A stretch of DNA of 64,000 bases from contig NZ_JAME01000001.1 of assembly GCF_000521865.1 (NCBI RefSeq), forward strand, positions 1 to 64,000. Direction: 5' to 3'. The first letter of the stretch is position 1; each line of letters opens with the position of its first letter. A program made the translations under genes and the position numbers. This document shows positions 49,714 to 58,105 of this stretch, piece by piece. This DNA comes from Roseivivax isoporae LMG 25204. GTDB lineage: Bacteria > Pseudomonadota > Alphaproteobacteria > Rhodobacterales > Rhodobacteraceae. The notes beneath the pieces are model-generated. The model was not told where the DNA came from, searched no databases, and was given only the letters and a program-made list of their open reading frames with translations.

Positions 49714-51637
49714 GCGTGTTTCCTTGATGGTTTTCCGCTTCTTCCCCGGGACGACGACGCCAGTGCCGGATCGACGTGAGCACGAGCAGCGCCGCGCCCG
49801 TTGCGGCCGCGGCAAGGCCCGGCGCGATGAGCAGAAGGGCGGCCGCAATCAGGAGCAGGCGCTCCGGCCAGGTGAGGGGATGGAACAGGAACCCCGCCAT
49901 CGCCGCGCCGATGACGACAACGCCCAAGAGCCCGGTCCCGGCGTAGAAACCGATCGCCGCCGGGTGGCCCGACATCAGGATTTCGGGGTGAAAGACGAAG
50001 ATGAACGGAATGAGGAAGGCCACGAGCGCGAGCCGCACCGCGAGAAGGGAGGTCGGCAGCCAGTCGGTCCGGGCCATGGTCGCGGCGATGAAAACCGTGG
50101 CGCAGAGCGGCGGGGTCAGCCCCGCGATGATGCTGAAATAGAAAATGAAGAAATGTGCGTTGAGTGGCTCGACACCCAGCCGCACGAGAGCGGGGGCCAC
50201 AACGGCGGCGGCGAGGAGATACGCCGCGGCGGTCGGAAGACCGGTGCCGAGGAGCATGGCCACCAGCATCGCAAGAAGTAGCGAGACCATGAGGTTCGCC
50301 TCTCCGAGCGTGATGATGGCCGAGGTGAAGGACACCCCGAGCCCGGTTGTCGAAATCATGGCGAGAAGGATCTGCGCCCCCGCGATCAGTACTGCGATCG
50401 CCACCAGCCCGACGCCCGCCTCGACCACGGTGCGACCGAGCCCCGACAGCTTGTCCCTGAGGTCCGCAACCGAGGTTGCAGCGAGTAGGTAGAATCCCAC
50501 CAGCAGCACCACCGCCCAGAACGCCGCGAGCGCGGGCGAATACCCCTGCACCATCAGCCCGATGAGGGCAACGAGCGACGCCAGAACCGGCCCCGCGCCG
50601 CGCAAGGTCAACGTGTCGGACAGCCGGGGCATCTCGGCGGGGTTGACGGGGCGGTAGCCGAGCCGCCGGGATTCGAAGTGGATCCCCGCGAGACAGCCCG
50701 CGAAGTAGAGGATCGCGGGGATCAGGCCCGCCGCCATGATCGTCAGGTACGGCACGCCGAGAAGCTCGGCCATGATGAAGGCGCCTGCGCCCATGATGGG
50801 CGGCATGATCTGCCCGCCGGTCGACGCCACGGCCTCGACCGCGGCGGCAAAAGCGGGGCGGTAGCCGAGCCGCGTCATCAGCGGGATCGTGAACGCGCCG
50901 GTGGTCGCGACGTTCGCGGCCGCCGACCCCGACACGCTGCCGAACATGGCGCTCGAGATCGTCGCGACCTTGGCGCCGCCGCCCGTACTGCGTCCGCCGA
51001 TGCGCATGGCGATGTCCATGAAGGTCTGTCCGCCTCCGGTGCGCAACAGGAAGACGCCGTAGATCACGAAAAGCGCGATCACGTTCGCGGAAATGCCGGT
51101 GACCATCCCGTAGAGACCGCGGTTCGACAGGTACAGCACCTCTGCCGCAAGCCGCGGGTCGAGACCGCGATGGGCGACGGCCTGCGGCAGGTGCGGGCCG
51201 AGCAGCGCGTAGGCGAGACCAGCAAGCCCGAGAAGCGGGATGGTGAGACCGATCACCCTTCGGCATCCCTCGAGGACGAGCGCGGTCGTGACGATGGCCA
51301 AAATGAAATCCGCCTCCGTCATTCGGAAGGTGAAGCCCATCACGCGGTCGTAGCTTAGGATGACGTGCGCGGTGCCGAGCGCGGCGCCCAGGATCAGCAG
51401 GCCGTCGAGGACCCCCAGCGGCCGCTCCCGGGCACTGTCCCGGTCGGCGCCGAAGAGCAGGAACGCCAGCATCAGCGTCCCGCCCACGTGGGCGGCGCGC
51501 TGTATCAGGTCCGGGAATGCACCGAACGCGCCGGTATAGAGATGGAAGGCCACCATGACGCCGCTCAGCGCCACGATACCGCCGCGGCGCACGCGCAGGG
51601 CGGCGCGTGGAGTGTCGGTGTCGGCGTCACGTGTCAT
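49700..51637 (-). CDS. TRAP transporter fused small and large membrane subunits (TAXI type)
   Basis: A 645-residue permease with about 17-18 hydrophobic helices. The first four (residues 20-140) correspond to the DctQ-like part, the rest to the 12-helix DctM-like part, with GGGQTFMDIAMRIGGRSTGGGAKVAT, SGSAAANVATTGAFTIP and GLPTAAAYLLAAA. Fused 4TM/12TM proteins of this type work with TAXI-family binding proteins, encoded just upstream (51719-52717). It is a secondary, ion-driven importer for a small carboxylate. The C-terminal tail (RRRPGEEAENHQ) overlaps the isochorismatase start. Confidence 0.93.
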   Translation of the reverse strand: MTRDADTDTPRAALRVRRGGIVALSGVMVAFHLYTGAFGAFPDLIQRAAHVGGTLMLAFLLFGADRDSARERPLGVLDGLLILGAALGTAHVILSYDRVMGFTFRMTEADFILAIVTTALVLEGCRRVIGLTIPLLGLAGLAYALLGPHLPQAVAHRGLDPRLAAEVLYLSNRGLYGMVTGISANVIALFVIYGVFLLRTGGGQTFMDIAMRIGGRSTGGGAKVATISSAMFGSVSGSAAANVATTGAFTIPLMTRLGYRPAFAAAVEAVASTGGQIMPPIMGAGAFIMAELLGVPYLTIMAAGLIPAILYFAGCLAGIHFESRRLGYRPVNPAEMPRLSDTLTLRGAGPVLASLVALIGLMVQGYSPALAAFWAVVLLVGFYLLAATSVADLRDKLSGLGRTVVEAGVGLVAIAVLIAGAQILLAMISTTGLGVSFTSAIITLGEANLMVSLLLAMLVAMLLGTGLPTAAAYLLAAAVVAPALVRLGVEPLNAHFFIFYFSIIAGLTPPLCATVFIAATMARTDWLPTSLLAVRLALVAFLIPFIFVFHPEILMSGHPAAIGFYAGTGLLGVVVIGAAMAGFLFHPLTWPERLLLIAAALLLIAPGLAAAATGAALLVLTSIRHWRRRPGEEAENHQGNTHVES

Positions 51638-51718
51638 GCTGGACTCCGCCTTGCGCCGCGGCCTTCGCGGCGATGGAGCGCACCCGCCCCGCGGGACGGG
51701 TGCGTCGAAGGACTGGGC

Positions 51719-52717
51719 TTACTGCATCTCGGGCGGGATCAGCCGGTCGGGGATCTCATGGCCCCCTTCGCGCAGGTAGCGCACGACGCCCGGGTGCAGC
51801 GGCGTCTGGGCCCGCTCGACAGTCTGCTGCGCTATGTCGAGCCCCGCAACCGCGCCGTAGGATTCGGCCACCTTGTCGACGTTCTCCGCCACGGTACGGA
51901 AGATGTTATAGGCAGTATCTTCGGGCATGTCCTTGGTGGTGCCCATGGTGATGAACACAACGCGCAGGTTCATGGGCCCGGTGTCGTACGGCGTGTCCTC
52001 GACCGCCATGAAGTCGAAGTGCGGATACTCCGCCTGCACCGCCGCAATGTCCTCCTCGGTCCAGTCGAGCAGGCGGATGTCGCGCGCGGTCTGCGCGTTC
52101 AGGATCGCGCTGTCCGGCGCTGCGGGTGGGCCGGCCTTGGTAAAGCCCACGATGCGGCGGTCCTGAAACGCGGTGACGGCGTCGCTCATGCCGGTACGGA
52201 ACCAGTCGGGCTCAACGCCCATGGCGCCGAGAGCCTCGAACGACGCGCGCTCGGTCCCGGACCCGCGGCCGCCGCCGTTGAAGGCCTGCCCGTCGAGGTC
52301 GGCGACCGACCGGACGTCCGAATCCGCGGCCACCACGAACAGGTAGGCGAGGGGGGTCGTGGTCCAGAAAGTGCGGAAATCGGGGTTCGGCTGCCCCTCA
52401 AACGGGCCGAGCCCCTTGTAGTACTCGTAGAGGTCCGGCTCTGCCATCATGCCCCAGTCGACCTGGCCCTCGGACAGGCGGCGCATGTTGTCGAGCCCGC
52501 CGCCGGTCTCGACGACCGAGACGTTCACGTCGTCCAGCGTGCCGTTCAGCAGCTGGGCGACCGCGACGTGGTAGGCGTAGAGCGACGACGCCTGGCTCGT
52601 GGCGCCTATGGACAGCTGCGCGGTGTCCGCGAGCGCAGGGGTGGCGCCGGCGACGCACGCTGCGCTTCCCAGCCCGGCGCAGAGCGCGCGCACGGATTTA
52701 AGTGACATGAGTCCCAT
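51719..52717 (-). CDS. TAXI-family TRAP transporter substrate-binding protein
   Basis: A 332-residue periplasmic receptor. The signal peptide ends near residue 31 (GATPALA). The mature part shows the TAXI hallmarks LSIGATSQASSLYAYHVAVAQLL, VETGGGLDNMRRLSEGQVDWGM, FNGGGRGSGTERASFEALGAMG and, near the end, RTPLHPGVVRYLRE-like QTPLHPGVVRYL. GGGAGG lies seven bases before ATG 52717. It delivers ligand to the fused permease downstream (81-base spacer). TAXI ligands known so far are mostly small acids such as glutamate or 2-oxoglutarate; the ligand here is unknown. Confidence 0.92.
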   Translation of the reverse strand: MGLMSLKSVRALCAGLGSAACVAGATPALADTAQLSIGATSQASSLYAYHVAVAQLLNGTLDDVNVSVVETGGGLDNMRRLSEGQVDWGMMAEPDLYEYYKGLGPFEGQPNPDFRTFWTTTPLAYLFVVAADSDVRSVADLDGQAFNGGGRGSGTERASFEALGAMGVEPDWFRTGMSDAVTAFQDRRIVGFTKAGPPAAPDSAILNAQTARDIRLLDWTEEDIAAVQAEYPHFDFMAVEDTPYDTGPMNLRVVFITMGTTKDMPEDTAYNIFRTVAENVDKVAESYGAVAGLDIAQQTVERAQTPLHPGVVRYLREGGHEIPDRLIPPEMQ

Positions 52718-52775
52718 CGTTTTTCCTCCCTCGGGGATGTCTTGGCCCGCGCTTGGCGGACCCTCGGGCTGCCGA

Positions 52776-53474
52776 TCAGCCGGTCGCGGCCCGCGCGGTG
52801 CCGGAAAATCGGCGGTCGAGTTCGCGCGTCACATCGGCATGACGTTCGACATCGGCGAATTTCATGTCCATGTCGAAGAGGCTGGCCTTGTGCGCCGAGG
52901 GACTGCGGTCGCCGACCGCGTCCTCCACCACGATCACGCGGAAATTGTGCGAGAATGCGTCGGTCACGGCGGCGCGCACGCATCCGCTGGTGGAAATGCC
53001 GACCACCACGAGCGTGTCGACGCGGTCATAGCGCAGGAAGGATTCGAGCGGCGTCTCGAAGAAGCACGACGGCTTGTTCTTCTCGACGACGACGTCGGCC
53101 TCGGTGGGCGCGTATGCCTCGGGCCATTCGTCGGCGCGCGGGTCTCGGGTGTAGCCGTGGCTCTCGGCGACAGAAAGCTTCAGGTTCCAGATGCCCCGGC
53201 GGACCGGGTGATTCCGATTGTCGCGGCGGCTGTAGTAGACTGGCAGACCCAGTCGCCGGAACTGGGCAGTGAGGTCGGTCAGCGCCTGCATCAGTTCCGG
53301 CATCTCGCGGCCGCACATGTCGTAGGCGGGATCGACGAACATCCACGTGGTGTCGATGTTCAGCAGCGCCACGCGCTCCCCAAAGCCGATCCGCTCGCCG
53401 AAGCCGCCCTTGCGGTAGGTCGCCAGCTCGGCGTCCGGGACGTAACCCTGCCATTTCTCCAGCTTGTCGCTCAT
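52776..53474 (-). CDS. Isochorismatase-family amidohydrolase, N-carbamoylsarcosine amidase-like
   Basis: A 232-residue cysteine hydrolase. The N-terminus with YRKGGFGERIGFGERVALLNID is typical of N-carbamoylsarcosine amidohydrolase and maleamate amidohydrolase (NicF). Catalytic residues: Asp in LLNIDTTW (near 40), Lys in VEKNKPSCFFETPL (near 133) and Cys in GISTSGCVRAAV (near 167). The segment FRVIVVEDAVGDRS and KASLFDMDMKFADV completes the family pattern. It overlaps the first lyase gene by four bases. It likely releases ammonia (and CO2, if a carbamoyl group is cleaved) from the imported substrate or an intermediate. Confidence 0.9.
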   Translation of the reverse strand: MSDKLEKWQGYVPDAELATYRKGGFGERIGFGERVALLNIDTTWMFVDPAYDMCGREMPELMQALTDLTAQFRRLGLPVYYSRRDNRNHPVRRGIWNLKLSVAESHGYTRDPRADEWPEAYAPTEADVVVEKNKPSCFFETPLESFLRYDRVDTLVVVGISTSGCVRAAVTDAFSHNFRVIVVEDAVGDRSPSAHKASLFDMDMKFADVERHADVTRELDRRFSGTARAATG

Positions 53475-54409
53475 GTCTCTCCCTTTCCGTCGGTGGCGGC
53501 GAAGCGCGATTCGAGCGCGGTCCAGTCCGGGTAGTCGAACAGGCCCCAGAGGGCGGCATGATCGAGCATCTGGTCGCGCATCCCCTCGGTGGTGCCGGTC
53601 TCGCGCAGCATTTCCATCAGGGCGCGGCCTTGGTGTCCGACGAGGCGGGTCAGCGAATTGGGGTAGATCGCGAGCCGGTAGCCCAGTGTCTCGAGGTCGG
53701 CGGCGGGCAAGACCGGCGTAAGCCCTCCCTCGACCATGTTGGCCAGCGTCGGCGCGTCGATGCGCGCGTTGATCTCGGCCATCTCCTCGCGGCTCTCGGG
53801 GCTTTCGACGAAGATCACGTCGGCCCCTGCCTCGGCATAGAGCGCTGCGCGGTCGAGCGCCGCCTCTAGACCGAGCGCGCTGCGCGCATCGGTGCGCGCG
53901 ATCACAACGAAGTCCGGATCGTCCCGCCCATCTACGGCCGCCTTGATTCGGCCGGTCATCTCGGCCACGTCGACGACGCGCCTGCCGGGTTCGTGGCCGC
54001 ATTTCTTGGGCCAGGTCTGGTCCTCGATCTGCACCGCGCTCAGGCCGGCGCGCTCCATCTCGCGGACTGTACGGATCACGTTGATGGGTCCGCCATACCC
54101 AGTGTCGACGTCGCAGATCACCGGGATGTCGATGCTGTCGGCGATGCGCCGTGCGCGTTCGATGACCTCTGCATAAGAGATCACGCCCATGTCCGGTGCG
54201 CCGAGCGCGCTCATCGAGACGCCGGACCCGGTCACGTAGGCCGCGGGAAAACCTGCCTGGGCCACGAGCCGCGCGGTCAGGCAGTCGAAACAGCCGGGGG
54301 CCATCACGATCCCGGGGCCGGACAGAAGCGCGCGCAGCCGCGCATTGCGGCCGCTCGCGTGAGCGAGGCCGGCCGGGTATCCCGGGCGTCGCGTGATCGT
54401 CTGCGTCAT
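53471..54409 (-). CDS. Isocitrate lyase/PEP mutase family enzyme (first copy)
   Basis: A 312-residue TIM-barrel enzyme. Key features are GCFDCLTARLVAQAGFPAAYVTG near 40-60, the Mg-binding CDVDTGYGG near 100, EDQTWPKKCGH with the lyase-type KKCGH motif near 130, and IARTDARSA near 170. The KKCGH cysteine marks a C-C lyase (methylisocitrate lyase, dimethylmalate lyase or oxaloacetate hydrolase type), since phosphonopyruvate hydrolases and mutases differ here. Overlaps of four bases bind it to the second copy upstream and to the isochorismatase downstream. The substrate is presumably a substituted malate giving pyruvate or glyoxylate. Confidence 0.92.
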   Translation of the reverse strand: MTQTITRRPGYPAGLAHASGRNARLRALLSGPGIVMAPGCFDCLTARLVAQAGFPAAYVTGSGVSMSALGAPDMGVISYAEVIERARRIADSIDIPVICDVDTGYGGPINVIRTVREMERAGLSAVQIEDQTWPKKCGHEPGRRVVDVAEMTGRIKAAVDGRDDPDFVVIARTDARSALGLEAALDRAALYAEAGADVIFVESPESREEMAEINARIDAPTLANMVEGGLTPVLPAADLETLGYRLAIYPNSLTRLVGHQGRALMEMLRETGTTEGMRDQMLDHAALWGLFDYPDWTALESRFAATDGKGET

Positions 54410-55329
54410 CGGTCGGTCTCCTGTCCGGCGGGGGCGGTGCGGTACTTCCGCTCGAGGTGTTCCGGGTCGAGGAAACGCCGTTCGAGCGCGTAGACGTGGT
54501 CCATCCCCACCAGGCGGTGGGTATCCGCGAAGTCGGCGAAGAGATCCGGGTCCGGGCCCGTCCCGTCGCGCGCGCGGATCGTGTCCAGCGCGCGGCGCAT
54601 GGCGTGGATCGAGGCGAGAAGCAGCGACACGGGCAGGCTGACCCGTGCAACACCCATCTTCTGCAGCTCGGTGAATGTCAGCCCGGCTGGCGTCCGGCCG
54701 CCCTCGACCATGTTGACGGCCAGCGGGCCGCCGATCCCGTCCACCAGCCGGGCGACGGTGTCGCGGCGGTCCACCCCGTCAACGAAAACCATGGTGGCAC
54801 CGGCCGCGAAATAGGTGCGGGCGCGGGCGATGGTGGCATCGAGCCCCTCGACCGCCAGCGCGTCGGTGCGTGCGTTGATGACGAAGTCGGGATCGCGACG
54901 GGCCTCGGCGGCGGCCTCGATCTTGCCGGCCATCTCGGCCTCGGACACGACCTCCTTGCCGTCGAGATGACCGCAGCGCTTGGGCATAACCTGGTCCTCG
55001 AGGTTTATGCCGGCAGCACCTGCCGCTTCGATCGCGCGCACGGTGTACCAGGTGTTTACGGCATTCCCGTAGCCCGTGTCGCCGTCGGCCATGAAGGGGA
55101 TCTCGACCGCACCCGCGATCGCCACGGTGCGCTCGGCCATCTCGCGCATGGACAGGATGCTGGCATCGGGCAGGCCCATGCTCGCGGCCGAGATGCCGAG
55201 CCCGCTGGCCTGAACCGCCTCGAACCCCGCTTCCTCGATCAGCCGGGCCGAGAGCGGATCGTGGGCTCCGGGCATGATCAGGATCTCCGGCGCGTCGATC
55301 AGGCGCCTCAGTCGTGTCGTCTTGTTCAT
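54406..55329 (-). CDS. Isocitrate lyase/PEP mutase family enzyme (second copy)
   Basis: A 307-residue member of the same superfamily. It has LIMPGAHDPLSARLIEEAGFEAVQASG at the N-terminus, DGDTGYGNAVNTWYTV near 90, EDQVMPKRCGH with the conserved cysteine near 120, and NARTDALAVEG near 150, then NMVEGGRTP. It has KRCGH where the downstream copy has KKCGH, and the C-terminal lids differ, so the two probably act on different acids or form a heteromer. ATG 55329 with a GAAGGGGGT region upstream. It follows the ABC binding-protein gene by 56 bases. Confidence 0.92.
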   Translation of the reverse strand: MNKTTRLRRLIDAPEILIMPGAHDPLSARLIEEAGFEAVQASGLGISAASMGLPDASILSMREMAERTVAIAGAVEIPFMADGDTGYGNAVNTWYTVRAIEAAGAAGINLEDQVMPKRCGHLDGKEVVSEAEMAGKIEAAAEARRDPDFVINARTDALAVEGLDATIARARTYFAAGATMVFVDGVDRRDTVARLVDGIGGPLAVNMVEGGRTPAGLTFTELQKMGVARVSLPVSLLLASIHAMRRALDTIRARDGTGPDPDLFADFADTHRLVGMDHVYALERRFLDPEHLERKYRTAPAGQETDR

Positions 55330-55385
55330 GGAACCCCCTTCTTGGGAGGCATCCGCGGGTGGCTCGTCCCGCGGATGCGCGGGCC

Positions 55386-56429
55386 TCAGTTCGAGGCCGT
55401 GTCGAAGAGTTCGTTGGTGTAGGCGGAATCGATGTCGAGGCCCTCGAACTTCTCGTCCGAGAACGTCTCGAGGAAGGTCACGACGCGCTCCATCTGCTCG
55501 CGCGTGATCTCGGGCGAGGTCGGGTAGGCCGGCACGACAGAGGTCCATGCGCGGTCGAACAGCTCCTTGTCGAACCGCTCGAAATAGGCTTCGTAAACCA
55601 TGTCGCGCGCCTCTTCCGTGGTGTCGGGGTCGTGCATGGCCTCCTGCGCGCGCTGCAGTGCCGCCATCATCCGCCGCGCGAGATCGGGGTTCTCGTCCAG
55701 CCATGCGCGGCGGGTGTTCACCGAGATGTAGAGGTGGCCGTCAAGATCGGGCAAGGCGCCCGCGGCGGTGTTGAACAGCATGAAGCCGTCGAAATCCGCG
55801 ATGGCCGTGTCGCTCGTCGGGTTCGACAGCGTGAAAGCGTCGATCCGGTCGCGCGAGAAGGCCGCGAGGATCTCGTTCGAGCCGCCGACGAAATTGACCG
55901 TCGCGTCGCGCTCGGGATCGAGACCTGCCTCGGTCAGCATGTAGAGCGCCAGCTGGTGCGTGCCGCTGCCCGCGCCGGTCACGCCGATGCGCGCGCCTTC
56001 GAGTGCCGCGAGGCGGTCCTCGATGCTGCTGTCCTCGGTCAGCCCCTTTTCCTCGGCATAGGCGCCGCGCATCACGACGTTCGATGCGTATTGCGTCATC
56101 AGCGCGCCGGCGATGACCGCGTTCGTGTCCTTCGACGCAGCGCGCAGCGCCGCAGAGGTCGAGCCGATGTAGACGTCCATGTCGCCGCCCAGAACCGCGG
56201 CCATGGACGTGCCGCCGCCGGCCTTGAAGACCTGCAGGTTGGGGTCAATGTTTTCGTCCGCGAAATAGCCCATCTGCTCGGCAACGTAGACCGGCAGGTA
56301 GAGCATCCCGACGCTTGGCATGGCGAAGTTGATGCGGTCCTGTGCCAAGGCCGCGCCGGCTGCCAGCGACAGTGCGCCCGCGGCAGCGACACGCACTGCT
56401 CCCTTCCCGAATTTTCCGAAGAACGTCAT
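55386..56429 (-). CDS. NMT1/SsuA-type ABC transporter substrate-binding protein
   Basis: A 347-residue periplasmic protein with signal peptide (VRVAAAGALSLAAGAALAQ, cleavage near residue 29). The mature part shows the NMT1/THI5-like pattern LYLPVYVAEQMGYFADENID, GGGTSMAAVLGGDMDVYIGS, GARIGVTGAGSGTHQLALYML and FVGGSNEILAAFSRDRIDAF. It pairs with the permease and ATPase encoded just upstream and is set off from them by a 26-base palindrome. Such systems import sulfonates, thiamine precursors, nitrate or aromatic carboxylates. The lyase and amidase neighbours suggest an organic acid or amide. Confidence 0.92.
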   Translation of the reverse strand: MTFFGKFGKGAVRVAAAGALSLAAGAALAQDRINFAMPSVGMLYLPVYVAEQMGYFADENIDPNLQVFKAGGGTSMAAVLGGDMDVYIGSTSAALRAASKDTNAVIAGALMTQYASNVVMRGAYAEEKGLTEDSSIEDRLAALEGARIGVTGAGSGTHQLALYMLTEAGLDPERDATVNFVGGSNEILAAFSRDRIDAFTLSNPTSDTAIADFDGFMLFNTAAGALPDLDGHLYISVNTRRAWLDENPDLARRMMAALQRAQEAMHDPDTTEEARDMVYEAYFERFDKELFDRAWTSVVPAYPTSPEITREQMERVVTFLETFSDEKFEGLDIDSAYTNELFDTASN

Positions 56430-56480
56430 GGTGTTATTCCTCCCTTGGTTGCAATGCGGTCCATCCTCCCGACCGCGGGA

Positions 56481-56506
56481 CGCCCCACCGCCGCGGCGGT
56501 GGGGCG
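56481..56506. repeat. Perfect 26-base palindrome between permease and binding-protein genes
   Basis: CGCCCCACCGCCG (56481-56493) is followed directly by its complement CGGCGGTGGGGCG (56494-56506). It lies just past the permease stop (56514). In RNA it would form a very stable hairpin with a tight loop, likely shielding or attenuating the message between the membrane genes and the binding-protein gene. Confidence 0.65.
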
Positions 56507-56513
56507 GGTTTCG

Positions 56514-57299
56514 TCAGATCGACATCTCGCGCTTCGAGTTCGTCTCGCGCCAGGGCATCGCCCGGATCTCGATGAGCTTGACGGCCGCGTTCAGGCAGAA
56601 GGCCATGGCCATGATGCCGATGAGCGCGGTGAAGACGCCGGTCGTGTCGAACTGGCCGGCGGAGTCGGCCAGCAGGTAGCCAAGACCCCGGTTCGAGGCG
56701 ATGAGCTCGCCCACGATGGCGCCGATCAGGGCGTAGGGGACAGACAGGCGCAACCCGGTGAACACCCAGGTCACCGCCGAGGGCAGCACGACCTTGAAGA
56801 GCACGTGCCGCTCGTTCGCTCCCATGAGCCGCAGGATCGCGATCTGTTCGCGGCTGACCGCGCGCACGCCCGTGTAGGTGTTCAGGAACACCAGAAAGAA
56901 GACGATGGTCGCGGTCAGCAGGATCTTCATGTCGATCCCGATGCCGAACCAAAGCACGAAAAGCGGCGCGAGCGCGACCTTGGGCAGGCTGTAGAACATC
57001 ATGATGAAAGGATCGAGGACCTCGGCCACCAGCTGCGCGCGGCCCAGCCAGACGCCGATCACCATCCCGATCAGCCCGCCGAGCAGGAAGCCCGAGAGGG
57101 CCTCGAGCAGGGTGATCGCCCCGTGGTAGAAGATCTTTCCCGAGAGCGTCCATTCCCAGAACATCTGGGCGATGGCCGAGGGGCGGCTGATGAAGAATTC
57201 CGAGGCCAGTCGGCCCGAGGAGAGTTCCCAGCCGATGATGACGAAGGCGAGGAACATGGCTCGCAGGACCCAGATGCGCGTCTTGCTCAGCTCTTCCAT
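56514..57299 (-). CDS. SsuC/TauC-type ABC transporter permease
   Basis: A 261-residue permease with six hydrophobic helices: WVLRAMFLAFVIIGWEL, LEALSGFLLGGLIGMVIGVWLG, PFIMMFYSLPKVALAPLFVLWFG and others. The EAA loop is RLMGANERHVLFKVVLPSAVTWVFTGL. These are the SsuC/TauC/ThiX features. ATG 57299 is two bases after the ATPase stop. It forms the channel of the importer with the ATPase upstream and the binding protein downstream. Confidence 0.92.
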   Translation of the reverse strand: MEELSKTRIWVLRAMFLAFVIIGWELSSGRLASEFFISRPSAIAQMFWEWTLSGKIFYHGAITLLEALSGFLLGGLIGMVIGVWLGRAQLVAEVLDPFIMMFYSLPKVALAPLFVLWFGIGIDMKILLTATIVFFLVFLNTYTGVRAVSREQIAILRLMGANERHVLFKVVLPSAVTWVFTGLRLSVPYALIGAIVGELIASNRGLGYLLADSAGQFDTTGVFTALIGIMAMAFCLNAAVKLIEIRAMPWRETNSKREMSI

Positions 57300-57301
57300 G
57301 G

Positions 57302-58105
57302 TCAGTCCCCCATTCCGACAGCGGGCGCCAGGACGTCCCACAACGTTGCCGTGATCTCCTGGTAATCGCGGTCCTTGCGCAGCTGCAGGATGTCGCGGTC
57401 GGGCGGCAGCGGCACGTCGACCACCCGCTCGATGGTGCCGGGGCGTCCGGTGAAGACCACGCAGCGGTCGCCGATCGCCACCGCCTCGTCGAGGTCGTGG
57501 GTCACGAACATCACCGTCTTCCCGAGCCGTCGGCAGAGCGCGCGTATCTCGATTTGCATGCGCATCCGCAGCATCGCGTCGAGCGCGGCGAACGGCTCGT
57601 CCATCAGCAGCGTCTCGGGATCGTAGGCGAGGAGCCGCGCCAGCGCGCAGCGCTTGCGCATGCCTCCGGAGAGCTGGTTGGGGTAGCTGCGGCCGAAGCC
57701 GGTAAGCCCGACGGTCTCCATCAGTTCCTCGACGCGGGCAACGACCTGCGCCTTGGGCAGCCCCTTGATCTCGAGCGGGATCGCGATGTTGCCGATCACG
57801 TCGCGCCAGGGCAGCAGGTGATCGCTCTGCGTCATGTAGCCCACGGAATTGTTGTAGGGCTTCACCGGTGCTCCGCGGTAGATCACCTCGCCCTCGGTGG
57901 CCTCGAAGAGCCCTGCGGCCATGTTGAGCAGCGTGGACTTGCCGCAACCCGATGGACCAACCAGCGTGAGGATCTCGCCCTCGCGCACCTTCAGGTCGAT
58001 GTCCCTGACCGCCTGGAGCGGTTCTCCCTTCACCGTGAAGCGCTTGCCCACGCCCCGGAATTCGATCAGGGGCACGTGGCCCTTCGATCCCGCTTGCTCG
58101 GTCAT
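57302..58105 (-). CDS. SsuB/TauB-type ABC transporter ATP-binding protein
   Basis: A 267-residue ATPase. Walker A is GPSGCGKST, the Q-loop GYMTQSDHLLPW, the signature LSGGMRKRCALARLL, Walker B TLLMDEPFAALD and the H-loop FVTHDLDEAV. These identify the nitrate/sulfonate/taurine subfamily. ATG 58105 overlaps the acyl-CoA synthetase stop, setting the start; the open frame continues upstream only as shadow of that gene. Confidence 0.94.
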   Translation of the reverse strand: MTEQAGSKGHVPLIEFRGVGKRFTVKGEPLQAVRDIDLKVREGEILTLVGPSGCGKSTLLNMAAGLFEATEGEVIYRGAPVKPYNNSVGYMTQSDHLLPWRDVIGNIAIPLEIKGLPKAQVVARVEELMETVGLTGFGRSYPNQLSGGMRKRCALARLLAYDPETLLMDEPFAALDAMLRMRMQIEIRALCRRLGKTVMFVTHDLDEAVAIGDRCVVFTGRPGTIERVVDVPLPPDRDILQLRKDRDYQEITATLWDVLAPAVGMGD

